This document shows positions 1 through 11,268 of a stretch of DNA of 64,000 bases, one piece after another (the first letter of the stretch is position 1; the number at the start of each line of letters is the position of its first letter). Source of the DNA: Oegoconia quadripuncta (Eukaryota; Arthropoda; Insecta; Lepidoptera; Autostichidae); NCBI GenBank assembly GCA_949316235.1, contig OX438751.1, forward strand, positions 22,940,801-23,004,800. The letters are read 5' to 3'. Under the pieces are notes generated by a model. The model did not search any database and was not told where the DNA came from. It worked only from the letters and a program-made list of their open reading frames with translations. The position numbers were made by a program, and so were the translations under genes.

Positions 1-300
1 GGTCTTCCTCTACCTTTGTATCCCTCCACATTCATACTTAACACTCGTCTTGTTACGTGCCTTTCATCCCTCATTATAATGTGCCCAAACCATGCTAACC
101 TCAACTTTTCTGTTATTGGCGCCACTTTTAGACTTCTTCTGGTATACTCATTCCTGATCTTATCCATTCTAGTCTCACCACACATATATCTTAGCATTGT
201 TATCTCTGCCACATGCATTCTACTATCAAAACCTATGGGAGATGTTTCCCTGAGCTTGACATCTTTCATCTGGGAAGACCCGAATTTACCAGGCAAATAA
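1..300 (-). mobile_element. RTE-like LINE, ORF C-terminal part (cut by window edge)
   Basis: Read on the minus strand, about 95 codons are open in one frame. They carry the post-polymerase region of RTE-type elements: 'MLRYMCGETRMDKIRNEY', then 'LRLAWFGHIIMRDERH' and 'RRVLSMNVEGYKGRGR'. This region follows the reverse transcriptase and ends RTE ORFs. The polymerase motifs are absent, so the copy is truncated at its 5' side; its 3' end lies outside the window. A second copy of the same family is at 21.6-21.9 kb on the other strand. Confidence 0.8.
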
Positions 301-386
301 CACATACACTCCTATCGCTATAGTACGTTATTATAAAGCATTAATACTCCCATACATTCCCACACGTCCACAACAAACTTACGCAA

Positions 387-408
387 ACACACACACACAC
401 ATACACAC
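387..408. repeat. (CA)n microsatellite
   Basis: Short CA/ACAT dinucleotide run just beyond the RTE fragment. Confidence 0.8.
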
Positions 409-1924
409 AACAGGAGAACAGGTAAATATTACAATTACCTACTACTTGAAATCCTAATCAGAAATATGTACCTTCATTGAAACTACATTTGGTCATTTGG
501 TCACAAATAAGGTTATATTTTTTTGTGCATTACAACAAATTCTCATAAATATATTGAAATGCCATTTTTAAGACATTAATTTTCTTAAATTTCTCTCTGT
601 GATGTGATGGGCGAATGGTCATTGTAGCGCGAAAATACACCGGCTATCAAAATAAAATCCATAATGACAGCTCAGCGAGGCGATAGGACAAAAGTGATAG
701 GAAAAAATGTCGGCAGATGTCATGTCTAAATATTTAACAACACAAAACGTACCCAATAATGAAATATTTGGTATTACGTACAATTGACATTAGTGGATAG
801 TGTTTGTCTCGATAAAAAGGCTGAGTGGTGTCAAGATAAAACCCTTGTAGAGTAACTTACTTAAACCGACATCGTGAAATATCGCCAAGAAATAGTCGCA
901 AACGTTTGTAGGGTAACAAACGGGAAGTATACCGAGTGAACGTGGATGGAAAGCAACGTGGAATAATATTTACAGTTTATGACTATTGTTACAAATGGGC
1001 GCCAGAGGCGGAGTCAGAGGCATTAATGCCCTGTCGTATTATAGTATTATAAAAATGAAGTTTCTGGAAAGTATTGATTTCTTTGACATTTATTTAATTT
1101 CTGAACATGTTTCATATAATATTGTTTAATGTCTACCGCTACAAATATTTGCATGTCGTGGTTACTTATAATTAAGGTGGCGCATGCACTGTGTACAACG
1201 GCGTTTTTGCCACATTGGATTGGTATGTGTCAATCTTGTTAGTAATCCTAAAATAAATAAATAAAATAAAAATGAAAACTTTAGCGAAGCACAACATTAC
1301 TCTATCAAGATCTATCAAATTTACGCCCCGTTTGCATGGGATCAAATGCTAGTGTCATTTATCACAACAAAAGTAAAGAACATGAAGTACAATCGACAGG
1401 CATCCAAGAGTTACTGAAATGCCTCTTATTCTGTAGAGTTCAGGCTTAAAATACAAGGACGTTAATCTTCATCTGCAAGCCATTGTACAATAATTGATGA
1501 TTTTTGCCGCGACTGCGCCAGAAGGAGAGTAATGTTTTTAGACGGTAAGTAGTTATGTCCGTTTTTTTGACGCATCCTCTAACCCGAACTGCTTGACGAC
1601 TTTTAATAAATGAGGTGTTGTTGGATTCGTTATAATTACGTGAGAATTTTAAGATATATATTTTTGGAGTGAACTAAGTTTCGTACTACTCAATGAGACT
1701 TGCAATGGGTGTGCTACATTATTTTTGCTTGAAAGAGACTTGCTAATGATGAGTACACCAAGCAAGACTTATCTTAGCGATGATATCTGTACCCATTGTA
1801 TTATATCGGATCTAACTTAGCATAAAGCAGCAGTGCAGACAGACACCATATCACAGCGTTGATAATTTGATTACAACGCAATACTAAATGAAACCAATAC
1901 AATTATTAATTGTCAGTGTTATTT
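409..1924. other. No recognised gene or element
   Basis: AT-rich sequence with no long open frame. A short AAATA-rich run is near 1250. Around 1508-1540 a 'cgactgcgccagaaggag' stretch resembles part of the foldback arms at 31.4 kb, so a decayed repeat may be present. Confidence 0.5.
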
Positions 1925-2167
1925 GACGACCGATTGGTGTAGTGGATAGTGACCCTACCAGCGAAACCAACGGTTGCGGGTTCGAATCCCGCGAGGGGAA
2001 AATATTTTTGTGATGAATATAAACATTTATTCCCGAGTCATGGATGTTTATATAAATATTTATGTATGTTTATCCGTTAACAAGTATCCATAGTACAAGC
2101 TTTGCTTAGTTTGGGACTAGATGATTGGTGTAAGTGTCCGAAATATTTATTATTATTATTATTATTA
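1925..2167 (+). mobile_element. SINE-A, tRNA-headed, near full length
   Basis: The head has a pol III A box (tggtgtagtgg, 1935-1945) and a B box (ggttcgaatcc, 1979-1989), spaced as in a tRNA. A body with 'gaatataaacatttattcc' and 'tttgggactagatgattgg' follows, ending in a (ATT)n tail. Other copies are at 23.0, 33.4, 52.1 and 60.3 kb. The head does not give a clean tRNA cloverleaf acceptor, so it is not a tRNA gene. Confidence 0.88.
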
Positions 2168-2937
2168 ATACGTACCTACAGTGATAGAAGAATTAAATAA
2201 TACCTATAGGGAAAAGATCGGATGACTAACCATCTATCAGCTTTTGTGATCTTGGTACTTGTATTGCGTGACACATCGCGGTGAAATTTCCAATGAATAT
2301 AAACTTTAAGCTATGACCGTAACGCTTCTAGTCGTTTTGGGTTTCTTTTTTGCATTGTCCTTTATTAATCTGGGACATTTAGTTATTAGTTTTTTTATAA
2401 CCTGCTCACTTTTATATCTTATTCGTATATTTAATGAGTACTAAATTACCGTCCTCCATACTAAAGACGGCCCTGTCAGATTTTCCACCTACGCAACCAT
2501 CTGTATAGTGTTGATTTTGCAGTCTTGCTAAATAATCAGCAATCAGTGAATTCCTTCATGCGTACTTAAATAGAATGTTGATTAAATATTAACACTGAAG
2601 TCTTATGTATTATTATAATCTTAATTAATTTTAAATTTCATACTTGGATAGGCCTCTCCTAGGGCGTACCAGTGATATTCGGTTCAGCGTTTTTAATTCG
2701 CCTTCAATTCAATTCAAGTCGCCTTGCGCAGATCGTCGCACCCTCTAGCTGGGCACAGACAGGAGACTCACCTGTGGGATTGAGAAAGGGATGAATGCTA
2801 GAAAGATGTAGATGTGCGAGAGGCATGAAAGCGAGAACTGGTATGAAAGAGAGAACATTAGGTCAGAACAGGCTCCAAAATACGACATACTGGAGGTACT
2901 TAGTATTTACAAAAAAAAAAAATCCTCTAGCTGGTCG
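2168..2937. other. No recognised gene or element
   Basis: AT-rich; the open frames overlapping 2.8-3.15 kb have no recognisable motif. Confidence 0.45.
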
Positions 2938-3015
2938 ATGGCGTCCACTACTTTTACTGAGACGTGGTCTCCACTCGTTTTTCCTAACCGTCATTGGTTC
3001 TGACACAATTGTGGT
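2938..3015 (-). mobile_element. Possible LINE-P fragment
   Basis: Minus-strand 'cgagtggagaccacg' is identical to a stretch of the LINE-P 3' region at 27.0 kb. The rest is too diverged to align by eye. Confidence 0.35.
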
Positions 3016-3392
3016 CAGCTTATTTGCCACTGTAGCTTACCAATTCCCTGACCTATGTCGTGAACTGTATAATATGTTTAGTGAAACAATAAACACCCTT
3101 TACATTATCCAGCCCACAATGTTGAAACCGACCGAACGATATGAGAGCTAGTAGAATTATTCACTAGATCAGCTGCTTGCTCCTTTTTAATAAAACATTA
3201 TTGGCAGCAGTTATAGGTCCGAGGCTTCTTTAAGACTGTATACGCAAAGACCACAATTCCGCTCCACCCTAAGCGTTTGTAAAGGAGTTTCAGGCAATAG
3301 CACTTTGTATTATGAACGACAGAGCGTAGGCGAGCGTAATAGCATGAAGATGATGTAGTAGGCTCTTAAAAATCTACAAGACTACAAAATCT

Positions 3393-3452
3393 ACAATTTT
3401 GAGTGCCACTGTGACAAAATTCCTTTTTGCCATAGTGGCACTCAAAATTTGT
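3393..3452. repeat. Hairpin-forming inverted repeat
   Basis: Arms of about 21 nt (core 'ttttgagtgccact' and its complement) are separated by 17 nt. One mismatch and one indel. Possible remnant of a small foldback element. Confidence 0.6.
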
Positions 3453-3487
3453 TGTGTTTATCTTTATATTTTTTTGTTTTTTTTTTA

Positions 3488-4104
3488 TTTTAACACTTTA
3501 TTGTACACACACAAATAAATGGTCATTAACTTATCTCTATAAGATCTCTATCTCTAAAAGAGATCTCTTCCAGCAAACCCGTGAGAGCGAAATTTGAGAC
3601 ATAAAGTGTACACGAAACAGAAGAAACAAAAAATGTTAAAAATATCATATAAAAGAATAAAACCAACATAATACACTAAACGAAAAATTACCCAACATAA
3701 ATACACAAATACACACATACAACATTATATATAAATATATATAATATAATATTATACATATATAATATACATAAACTATACACATAATACAAAAATTCCT
3801 ATAATAAACTTATAACCTGTACAGCAAGATGACAAGTAAAATTTAAATATTGTAAATAACGGATTAACTGACTTGACGTGAGACCTCAAGATAAGTGCTC
3901 TTTAACTCTAGCTTTAAAAACGTCAAGAGTTTGACTATCCCGTACGCTGGCAGGAAGCGAGTTCCATAGCCTGACCGCATGAACTGAAAACGAGTAATTA
4001 TAAAAGTCAGTTTTGTTAGAAGTAGGAGGAAAGGACAGTATAAGTAGGTATGTTTTGTAGTTTATTCTTTTTAATGTTTTATATGTTAAGTTTGTTTTGT
4101 ACAT
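3488..4104 (-). mobile_element. Non-LTR retrotransposon, ORF2 C-terminus plus 3' UTR
   Basis: The minus-strand frame ends with 'AVRLWNSLPASVRDSQTLDV' followed by FKARVKEHLS and a stop, a typical LINE ORF2 tail. About 390 bp of AT-rich 3' UTR and an A-rich end follow. The UTR contains a stem-loop (3550-3564, atctct/agagat) also seen in LINE-Q copies and in the related fragment at 48.5 kb. All polymerase motifs are missing, so the copy is 5'-truncated. Confidence 0.75.
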
Positions 4105-4908
4105 TTAATGTGTGCCCACTTGTAGCGAATAAACTGTTTTCTTCTTCTTCTTGTCAAGTGCTAATCCTAAATCATATATGGGTCTCATAAGAAAACCCAA
4201 GATCTCATAACAAGGTATGGAGAGGGCGATGTTGTATTTCAATCAGAAATTAAGAAAGAAGAACGAAACCACTGATATAGCCTAGCAGATTAGTATGTTG
4301 AAATAGCAGTGGGCGTAGCACATAAGACTTAGCACTGATAGCACCGATCAATCACCAACAATTAAGTATTTTTATTACACAGTGACGTAATTAATTTCAA
4401 AGCGAGCCAAGTATTTATTTAGTCTAATTGGTGAGGTTGCCCGCAGATTTTACCTTTGATCATGTTTCATAAAAAATATAGTCCACAATTTCATTAGTCA
4501 TAAAACCGCCAGTGAATTTCAAAATCCTTTTAAGTATCTACCGGCCAAAGTGGAAAATTTTCCGGACTGGAAAAATTTATAAATAAGGGCCTAAACACAC
4601 TCGCCGTTTAACATGCCCCTCACGTTTCGGTCGTATGTAAAAAAGTGAAATATTTTCAGTGTAACTCACGGGAGTGTGGAACTGGGTCAATAGTGTGTAC
4701 TCTGTTGCGATTACGTACTTAAAATGTGTATGCGGGAATAAATGAGAAGCTTCATCATGAGTTTTAGATTGAATCTGGTTTATTTGAGAGCCTGTCTCTT
4801 CGATTGAAGTATTTTACACCAAAACCATGGACTTGCAAGCTTTAATGATGGCAATGGCCTTACTCCCTGTTTCGTGAGCATTTCGGTATAGGTGAAACGA
4901 GTATTTTA
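4105..4908. other. No recognised gene or element
   Basis: Starts with a (CTT)n run near 4138-4152. A short 'agattagtatgttgaa' at 4287 recurs before LINE-P copies (26.2, 61.0 kb), so a decayed fragment is possible. Nothing else seen. Confidence 0.4.
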
Positions 4909-5220
4909 ACCGCCTCCGTGGTCCAACATGTAAACAACATAGGGTTTACGAATCGGAGGGATCGGCGGGTTCGATCCCCAGCGGGGTACATGTTTAGTAC
5001 TCGATTTGGTTGGTGGTAGGGCATTTTAAATGTCCGCCTGGCTAGCTACCACCATCTTATCTAAATCTGCCGCCAAACAGCAATGTTAATAGCATTGTTG
5101 TGTTTCGGTTGTCAGAGATAAGATAGCCAGTTCCCCAAATATTTGGGTTTCCGGGTCAGTACGCTTACACCTTCGGCCTCTCTTCACTTAACATCAGGTG
5201 TGATTGAGGTCAAGCACTAG
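4909..5220 (+). mobile_element. SINE-B, full length
   Basis: tRNA-like head 'gcctccgtgg...gggtttacg...cgggttcgatcccc' with a B box. The body has 'ggtggtagggcattttaaat', 'gataagatagccag' and 'tttccgggtcagtacgctt'. The 3' end is 'caggtgtgattgaggtcaag'. This is the most abundant family in the window (more than 12 copies or pieces). Confidence 0.88.
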
Positions 5221-5853
5221 AACTAAAGTACTAACTAAACTAAAAGAGGACGTTTGTATTTGGGATACCTCTGACCACTCCATTTCGGATGTAAGTCGTA
5301 ACTTATGTCTGTATTATTATTTTCTCTCTTTATACAGTTCGGTCCACATGACTATAGAGCTTTCTATAGAAATAGGGATAGTAATTCTTTGAGCCATAAT
5401 TCTTGATTTCTAAAAAATTCTTATCTAACCAAAGGTTTTAAAGAAGGAGACTCAGGATTCTAAGAACCTACCGTCTGAGATATTTTCAAAACGTTTTTCT
5501 TCAATATCTAATTAGAACAAAGAAATAGACGAGTATATATTTATTTTTAGTTCTATAACTTAATATTTAAGGTGCTTCTTTGATCAACAGGTTTTGTAGT
5601 GGGATCCGATATGTTGTCAGATTTCAAGGCCTGTTTTGTAAATCGCCACCCTGACAACACATGATACCGCTGCAGCTGCGATAACCGCCTCGTATTCATC
5701 TTTAACGCTTTCGCCTCCGATGCTATTCACACGACAAGCGTTGACAAATGCACTAGAATTGTGTGCTCACACTATAACGTATATCGACTCATAATGCAAA
5801 GCTTAGCGTTGCATGCAGTTTGTATGAAAAGGCGCGTTGCATAACTTAAACAC
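5221..5853. other. No recognised gene or element
   Basis: AT-rich; only short, motif-free open frames. Confidence 0.45.
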
Positions 5854-5901
<48 letters not shown>

Positions 5902-6436
5902 CTTTATTTGCCAAGAAAACAGTAAAAACTAAAATATAAAATGACCTTATAATTATGACAAAAAGGTCTGTAGTTCAGCATATGGTCGCTGGGAACCAGC
6001 GGCCGCTGATTTTCAGCCACAGCCTGCAGTTATGTACAGTCCACCACACAGACTTGCCATCTGGTAGACCGTACATATATCACTTATGTACTAATTGGAC
6101 TCAAGTGACACACATAAGATAAACAGTTATTGGATTAAATTTGACATATACTCAACAGCGAAATTCGTTACGAGTCGCCACAACTTCGGACTGCTGTAAT
6201 AACAGCCATTTTGAACATCGGGATCTGAATGTAGAAAGCGAAACCGATAACGAGCTCCGTACAGGTGGAGGTAAATCATTCCAGATCCTTGATGCCGCAA
6301 ATTTGAAACAGCCAGAAGTTGCAGCGAGAGTATAAACTGGTACAATAAATAGATGTCCTCTGTCCCTGAGGCGGGAAGGAATCTTTTTAAATTTAATTTT
6401 ATTTAACAAATAACATGGTGAATCGCATGTCCGCAC
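5854..6436 (-). mobile_element. Non-LTR retrotransposon C-terminus with (ATT)n tail
   Basis: The minus-strand frame (6152-6436) contains 'FKFAASRIWNDLPPPVRSS' then 'STFRSRCSKWLL', a LINE ORF2 C-terminal pattern. A 3' UTR follows, ending at an (AAT)14-15 tract at 5854-5897 that reads as the element's simple-sequence tail. 5'-truncated. Confidence 0.75.
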
Positions 6437-6496
6437 GGAGATTCACGTGTTATGTCATCCGGCAGTAGTATGCGATCTGCCAATGTCCCTATGTAG

Positions 6497-6700
6497 TACA
6501 ATACAATACAATACAATACAATACAATACAATACAATACAATACAAATACTCTTTATTGCACAATTAACAAAAGATACATGAAGAATACAGCGTACATCA
6601 TTAATCGCACAAAAAGGCGGCCTTATCGCTAACAGCGATCTCTTCCATGCAAACCTTAGGGTAAAGATACAAGCTACCAGTAGGTGAGGTTTGCACTAAT
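6497..6700 (-). mobile_element. LINE-Q 3' end with (TATTG)n tail
   Basis: Minus-strand 3' UTR with stem-loop atcgct-loop-agcgat (6625-6639), then 'tgtgcaataaagag', then a tail of about ten TATTG units (6497-6546 on plus as AATAC). The fragment at 23.9 kb has the same body but a different tail repeat. Confidence 0.8.
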
Positions 6701-7861
6701 AGTAGCAATACGGGTGTATTTTATAGTTGGTAAAAAATATAACGTAAAGATAAAAATACATAAACTAAGCCTACAAACTATAACTAGATAATTTAACTAC
6801 ACTTAAACATATAATATATTATTGACTACATAACACACACAAATTTATATATATACATATATATATTAAATATATAATATTAAATATATATCAAGAAAAA
6901 AAATTAAATAAATAAAAATACATGCCATTTGTTTGCTCAGAAATAACTTAGAAATCATATTGACAACCACGGAGAAGATAAGAGGAGATTCATTGTTTTT
7001 TTTTTTTTTCTTTTATTGAAGGAAGTGTGCTTTGACTTGCGTTTTGAAGACGTTTTTGATGGAGCGCGGCGAATTGTAGTATATTGATAACCTTACCTTA
7101 TTTCGGTGTTTACCCGTAGCGTAATGGTTTACTGCAACATAAACGCATATCGCTTAGTCGTATAATTAAAGGGCCTTGTTCGTGCCATATCACTATAGAC
7201 AACTAGTCTTATTTACGGAACCCCCCGTCCTTGACCAACCACCATCTTTAATACTGGCAACCAACTACATTACCACATGGCGACCCTGCCACGTTCCGTG
7301 GAAGAAGAAATGAAGCTACTCTAGCCAATTTCCCGAAGAAAAGAATCACAAGACAAACACAGGTACCGTCAGACTATTATAATGCTGAATACCGGCACCC
7401 GCTAATGCAGTTTTACTGCGCGTTCATTTTACATTTTTTTCTATTTTTTTATGTTAAAAAAACTAGGTATATAATACGTTGGGTGGATTTCGCAAGCAAC
7501 AACGCAACGTCAATACCTCTATCGATCTGTCTATGTTCATCTGAACGGGACAAGCAAAAGGTTGCGATTATCGCAATGCGGGAAACCGTCACTAAGCGTT
7601 TAGCGGTTTTACCGCCGCGCGTTCATTTTATATTTTATTTTTATTTTATTTTATTTTATTGATAATACAGAATCAACAGCATCATTATAAAAAATATTAC
7701 ACGAAATTTACAAGAGATTCTCATTTTTCGTTACAATTCTCTTAAAAAATAATTAGGTGGAAAGTCAGTATTAAATAATAATCATTATACAATTTTATAT
7801 AAATAATTTATATTTATATCGATATTATATAAATTATAAATAATATAAATAATACATAATT
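6701..7861. other. AT-rich intergenic DNA, no gene seen
   Basis: Many A/T runs. 'gcgcgttcatttta' occurs twice (near 7416 and 7617), about 200 bp apart, a small direct repeat. The open frame spanning it has no recognisable motif. Confidence 0.45.
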
Positions 7862-7975
7862 TTAAACCAACTTCAATCAAAAAAGGAGGAGGTTCTATGT
7901 TTAGCTGTATGTATTTTTTATGTGCGTTCACCAGAAACTCCGACATTTGGCGGCTAATTTAGTAGTTTATTAGTA
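7862..7975 (+). repeat. Interspersed repeat F (copy 1)
   Basis: 'aaccaacttcaatcaaaaaa' followed by 'ggaggttctatg' resembles 23258-23420 ('aaccgactccaaaatagagg', 'ttctatgttcgtatg'). Class unknown. Confidence 0.45.
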
Positions 7976-8186
7976 AATAAAGTAAAATGCAGAATACCGT
8001 AAACAAGTTTATACTACAAACGACACTGTACACTCGCCGGTGAGTATAGATTCGCGAATTTGTCACACCCTAGAGTCACCGCGATTTTAGTACGACTTAG
8101 GTCGTCTAGGCCTTTCACTATTTTATCACTAAACATACCTATGTATAGCACACTACAATTAGCTTTTTTCCAAATTCAAAATTGTG

Positions 8187-8395
8187 TGTCAGAGAGTTTC
8201 TTGCGTCGTTTCTTCTCTCTGACTATACACATTACGAAGCGATGGTAATCAAGTCTCTAAATTCCCCCATACAACGCCCTAAGCCGAGGTTCGAGCCCTG
8301 CGTTAGGCGTCGGTTGCAACCACCTACTTTCGTCCTGTTGCATACAGTCATGGTGTGCTATCGCGCTCGCCCCACCGCCCGGTTAAGCTGAAAAA
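8187..8395 (+). repeat. LINE 3'-UTR scrap plus interspersed repeat E (copy 1)
   Basis: The first part ('gagtttcttgcgtcgtttct', 'acgaagcgatgg') resembles the LINE-M 3' UTR at 34.4 kb. The second ('acaacgccctaagccgagg' to 'caccgcccgg') resembles 60719-60840 over about 115 bp. The class of E is unknown. Confidence 0.45.
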
Positions 8396-9155
8396 GTCCG
8401 AAGGACTGTCAGCGAGTACCAGTCTACAAAAAGAAAAAGCTTGACAATAAGACGATAGTCTTATTTTTGCACACTCACTCGCAGGGAGACTATATAATAT
8501 GCAGTTTGGGTTGTACTGAACAAGTGTTGGTCGGTGTGATCACCAATAAATATGACAAGTCGAAGATTATCAGGTCAAGCTGGTGTATCCCAATCTAAAC
8601 TGTAGGAACAAGAAGGGTCGCCATCGCACAAAAATGATCAGGGAAATTGACGCTGACTTCGAAAGATATTTAAATTACGACAGTGAACATAGAAAATAAC
8701 TAATTAAGCGATACGAGCGTTTCAGTAAAATTATTTTTTACTTTGTAGTGACTGAAGCAGATTGTTTCTTTTTTGTTAAAACGTTTTTTTAAGTTGTTTT
8801 CCTGTACGAATACTAGGTAATTAGTTTATTTGGTGTATTTCACAAGCTGCAACGTCGCTCCACGATTATAATCGGTTTCGGGTCAAAAGATCGACCGATC
8901 GATTTATCTGTTGAACGAATTCCAACACCAATAGTGTCATGCAGTCGTGACTAGAAGTGGCATGAACGTGGTTTGATACCAAAAGGTCAATTTGAAACAG
9001 TTTCTTAATGTAATAAATTATATTATTGTCATATCTAAATCAATATTAGTGCTAAATGTAGATTAAATGCCTTGATTTTCACTTTCGTTGCAAGATAAGT
9101 GCAAGGTATAATAGGTAATTACACCATTTTGCAAATACTTTTCTGTTATTTTTAA
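8396..9155. other. No recognised gene or element
   Basis: No open frame with recognisable motifs; no clear repeat seen. Confidence 0.4.
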
Positions 9156-9436
9156 ATAGCTATTGCCCGCAACTACGTTCGCGTGGAAGATTTCATCAAA
9201 ATCGGTTCAGCAAAAAAGTAGCCTATATGTTAATTTTTTTTTTTTTTTATATGAGAGAGCGGCAAACGAGCATGCGGGTCACCTGATGGAAAGTAATCAC
9301 CGCCGCCCATGGACACCCGCAACACCAAAAGGGTCACAGATGCGTTGCCGGCCTTTGAAGACGTGAAGAGGTAACAAACATACCTACATACACACACTTT
9401 CGCATTGATGATATTAGTTGGGAAGTTGAGATCTCT
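9156..9436 (+). mobile_element. Interspersed element J, split by a LINE-K tail
   Basis: Starts 'tattgcccgcaactacgttc' and continues 'catcaaaatcggttcagca' to 'gtagcctatatgttaat'. After an interruption it resumes 'acgtgaagaggtaacaaac' and ends 'ctttcgca...atattagttggga'. The same order without this insertion is seen at 42.6-43.0 kb. J is common in Lepidoptera; I cannot assign its class (MITE or Helitron-like) from sequence alone. Confidence 0.65.
9236..9360 (-). mobile_element. LINE-K 3' end inserted in element J
   Basis: Minus-strand 'caaaggccggcaacgcatct' to 'tgctcgtttgccgctctctc', then 'atataaaaaa' and poly(A). It matches the 3' end of the longer LINE-K copy at 61.7-62.04 kb. Only about 125 bp were inserted. 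Confidence 0.8.
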
Positions 9437-9490
9437 GCCCATACACCGTTTGAACGTGAAAGCAATATTCAGGCTGTGTACAGACAGGTA

Positions 9491-9534
9491 TGTTTTTTTT
9501 TTTTTTTTATATGAGAGAGCGGCAAACGAGCATG
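9491..9534 (-). mobile_element. Very short LINE-K tail
   Basis: Poly(T) of 18, then 'atatgagagagcggcaaacg' and 'agcatg', i.e. only the last ~25 nt of LINE-K plus its poly(A). A (TATG)n run follows. Confidence 0.7.
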
Positions 9535-9555
9535 TAGGTATGTATGTATGTATGT

Positions 9556-9680
9556 AGATTTCTATGTTACCTCCTGTAGTCTAAACGGCTTGACCGATTT
9601 TGAAAGGCAAGGTTATCGTTAGTGTCGACTTGATCTCCAGACTGTCTTAAAATACACTTTCTGGTAAAAAATACAACATG
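9556..9680 (+). repeat. J-related fragment
   Basis: 'cctcctgtagtctaaacggc' and 'ttgaccgattttga' recur at 50466-50600. Related to the J group by the 'aaccgatttt' phrase; class not known. Confidence 0.4.
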
Positions 9681-10030
9681 ATGGATAAAGAACACGAAAT
9701 TTCTATTGTTCATATCCTTGGTTTTTAAATACTTCTATCAATTGTCGAAGCTTCTTGTCGCTTCTTCTTCATAACAACATGTATTATTATGTATTCTGCA
9801 TCTATACTAAAAACAACCATTGTAGTGTTGAATTTCAGTGATTTTATAGAGGTTACCTACTTCTATATACTTAGTGGTGACTCCACTTCTGATTATGAAC
9901 GACTTTCCACTTTCCAGTCTCTCTCCAGAATGGTAGCGGTATTTAAAGAGTTAGTACCCCAGGAGGGTACCAGCACTGCTGGAGAATCCCTCATCGCTCA
10001 GGCTGCCCTACTTATTCTGGGGTGGACACT

Positions 10031-10161
10031 TTCCTCAAAGGCCGGCAACGCATCTGTGACCCTTTTGGTGTTGCGGGTGTCCATGGGCGGCGGTGATTGC
10101 TTTCCATCAGGTGACCCGCATGCTCGTTTGCCGCCCTCTCATATAAAAAAAAAAAAAAAAA
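10031..10161 (+). mobile_element. LINE-K 3' end, 5'-truncated
   Basis: 'cctcaaaggccggcaacgca' to 'cgtttgccgccctctcatat', then 18-19 A. The 190-codon open frame that runs through it joins unrelated repeats and is not a gene. Confidence 0.8.
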
Positions 10162-10184
10162 AAGGAACTATGGGCGAATTCAGC

Positions 10185-10460
10185 CGAAAATTGTTGGATT
10201 TTCGGGAGGGTTTCCACCCGCATATAGTTAATATACCGAACATTCACACTAAGAAGTTCGATTCTTTATTCATCATCCGAACAGCTAAGGCATGGAACTC
10301 CCTTCCGGCGTCAATCTTTCCTGAATCCTATACAACCTTCGGATCTTCAAGAGCAGAGTGAATAGGCATTTACTGGGATCGCGTGCTTCATCTTCGACCA
10401 CATCGTCATTTTCCATCAGGTGAGATTGTGATAAGAATCATTAAAAAAAACTAAAGGTTG
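10185..10460 (+). mobile_element. LINE-L ORF C-terminus and 3' end
   Basis: Contains 'FHPHIVNIPN', then 'RTAKAWNSLPASIFPES'. After a frameshift near 10335 it continues 'FKSRVNRHLLGSRASS' and stops at 'atcaggtga'. The remaining tail 'gattgtgataagaatcatt' ends in poly(A). It lies head-to-tail against the LINE-K end. Confidence 0.75.
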
Positions 10461-10472
10461 TTTCATACTTTG

Positions 10473-10591
10473 TACGGGTAATTGCAAATTTTTAGATCGA
10501 ATTCGACTATGGTCCCTTGGGGAAAGTTGTTCGTAACCAAGATTTGCATCACCAGTTATAGGGAATTACACAAATTCAAATTAACCCTGTA
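10473..10591. mobile_element. Putative small MITE
   Basis: Bounded by 'tacgggtaatt' and the complement of 'tacagggttaattt'. The inverted similarity is imperfect, about 25 nt. The interior has 'aaagttgttcgta', also present in the better-preserved MITE at 40.2 kb, whose ends also read tacagggt. Confidence 0.4.
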
Positions 10592-10975
10592 TATGGATCC
10601 CTAATAAATATTTTCTATGCGAATGCTACGATTGCGTCGCCTACATAAGAAACATTTAGAACGGTTCGCGTATCCAACAGACTCCATGGAACGCGTACAG
10701 TGGTTGAACATCAATCTCGAAGTACCCTCAAGATCCTCCTAAAAAGTTTTTACATCGTTTCCATTAAAAATTAAGCAATAAAAAACACAGTCCCTTTGTC
10801 CTATCTCCCGGAGGTTATTGCCGAACAAGGCTTATATTTTACTTATTTTATTCGAGAAAGTTCGGGTTTCCCCGCGAAATTAGCATTTGCCCTTAAAACT
10901 GTTGCTCGAGATAAACTTCTTATTTTTGCCAATAATTTTGTGGATTAGGATCCTATTACGTACCTATACTCAATG
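10592..10975. other. No recognised gene or element
   Basis: No motif-bearing open frame and no clear repeat. Confidence 0.4.
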
Positions 10976-11104
10976 ATTTTGAGAAGAGTTTCGGATCATA
11001 ATGAACTGTAAAGATGAAAGAAATATTAGATAATCTGTTAACTTTGAGTCGGTAAGACGTTGAAAAAGACACCAGACAATTTATGCACTTCGAGGAGTCA
11101 TGCT
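10976..11104 (+). repeat. Degenerate left units of the 64-bp satellite
   Basis: Two decayed units: 'aactgtaaagatgaaagaaa', 'gagtcggtaagacgttg', 'gacaccagacaatttatgca'. They match the satellite to the right but are separated from it by a LINE-M tail. Confidence 0.65.
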
Positions 11105-11262
11105 TTGAGGAAAAATGCTTTATTTTGTAGGTACACATGATTTTATATTTTTAAAGCTACTGCTTGTTCAAAAGGAATTTTCCCCTGAGAAGAACAAGCA
11201 TGAAAAACGAGAGGTTGCTCTTTAAAAAAAAAGGTTTTATTAAAAAAAAATCATTATTTATT
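11105..11262 (-). mobile_element. LINE-M 3' tail inserted into the satellite
   Basis: Minus-strand LINE-M 3' end with 'agagcaacctctcg', 'ttgttcttctcaggggaaaa', 'caaaataaagcattttt'. Tandem units resembling the satellite lie on both sides. Confidence 0.75.
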
Positions 11263-11268
11263 GTGAAA

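Noticed and set aside
9789..10361. 190-codon open frame, one of the longest in the window
   Set aside because: It runs through unassigned DNA, a LINE-K 3' end, its poly(A) (read as polylysine) and the LINE-L C-terminus in series. It is a chance fusion of repeats, not a gene.
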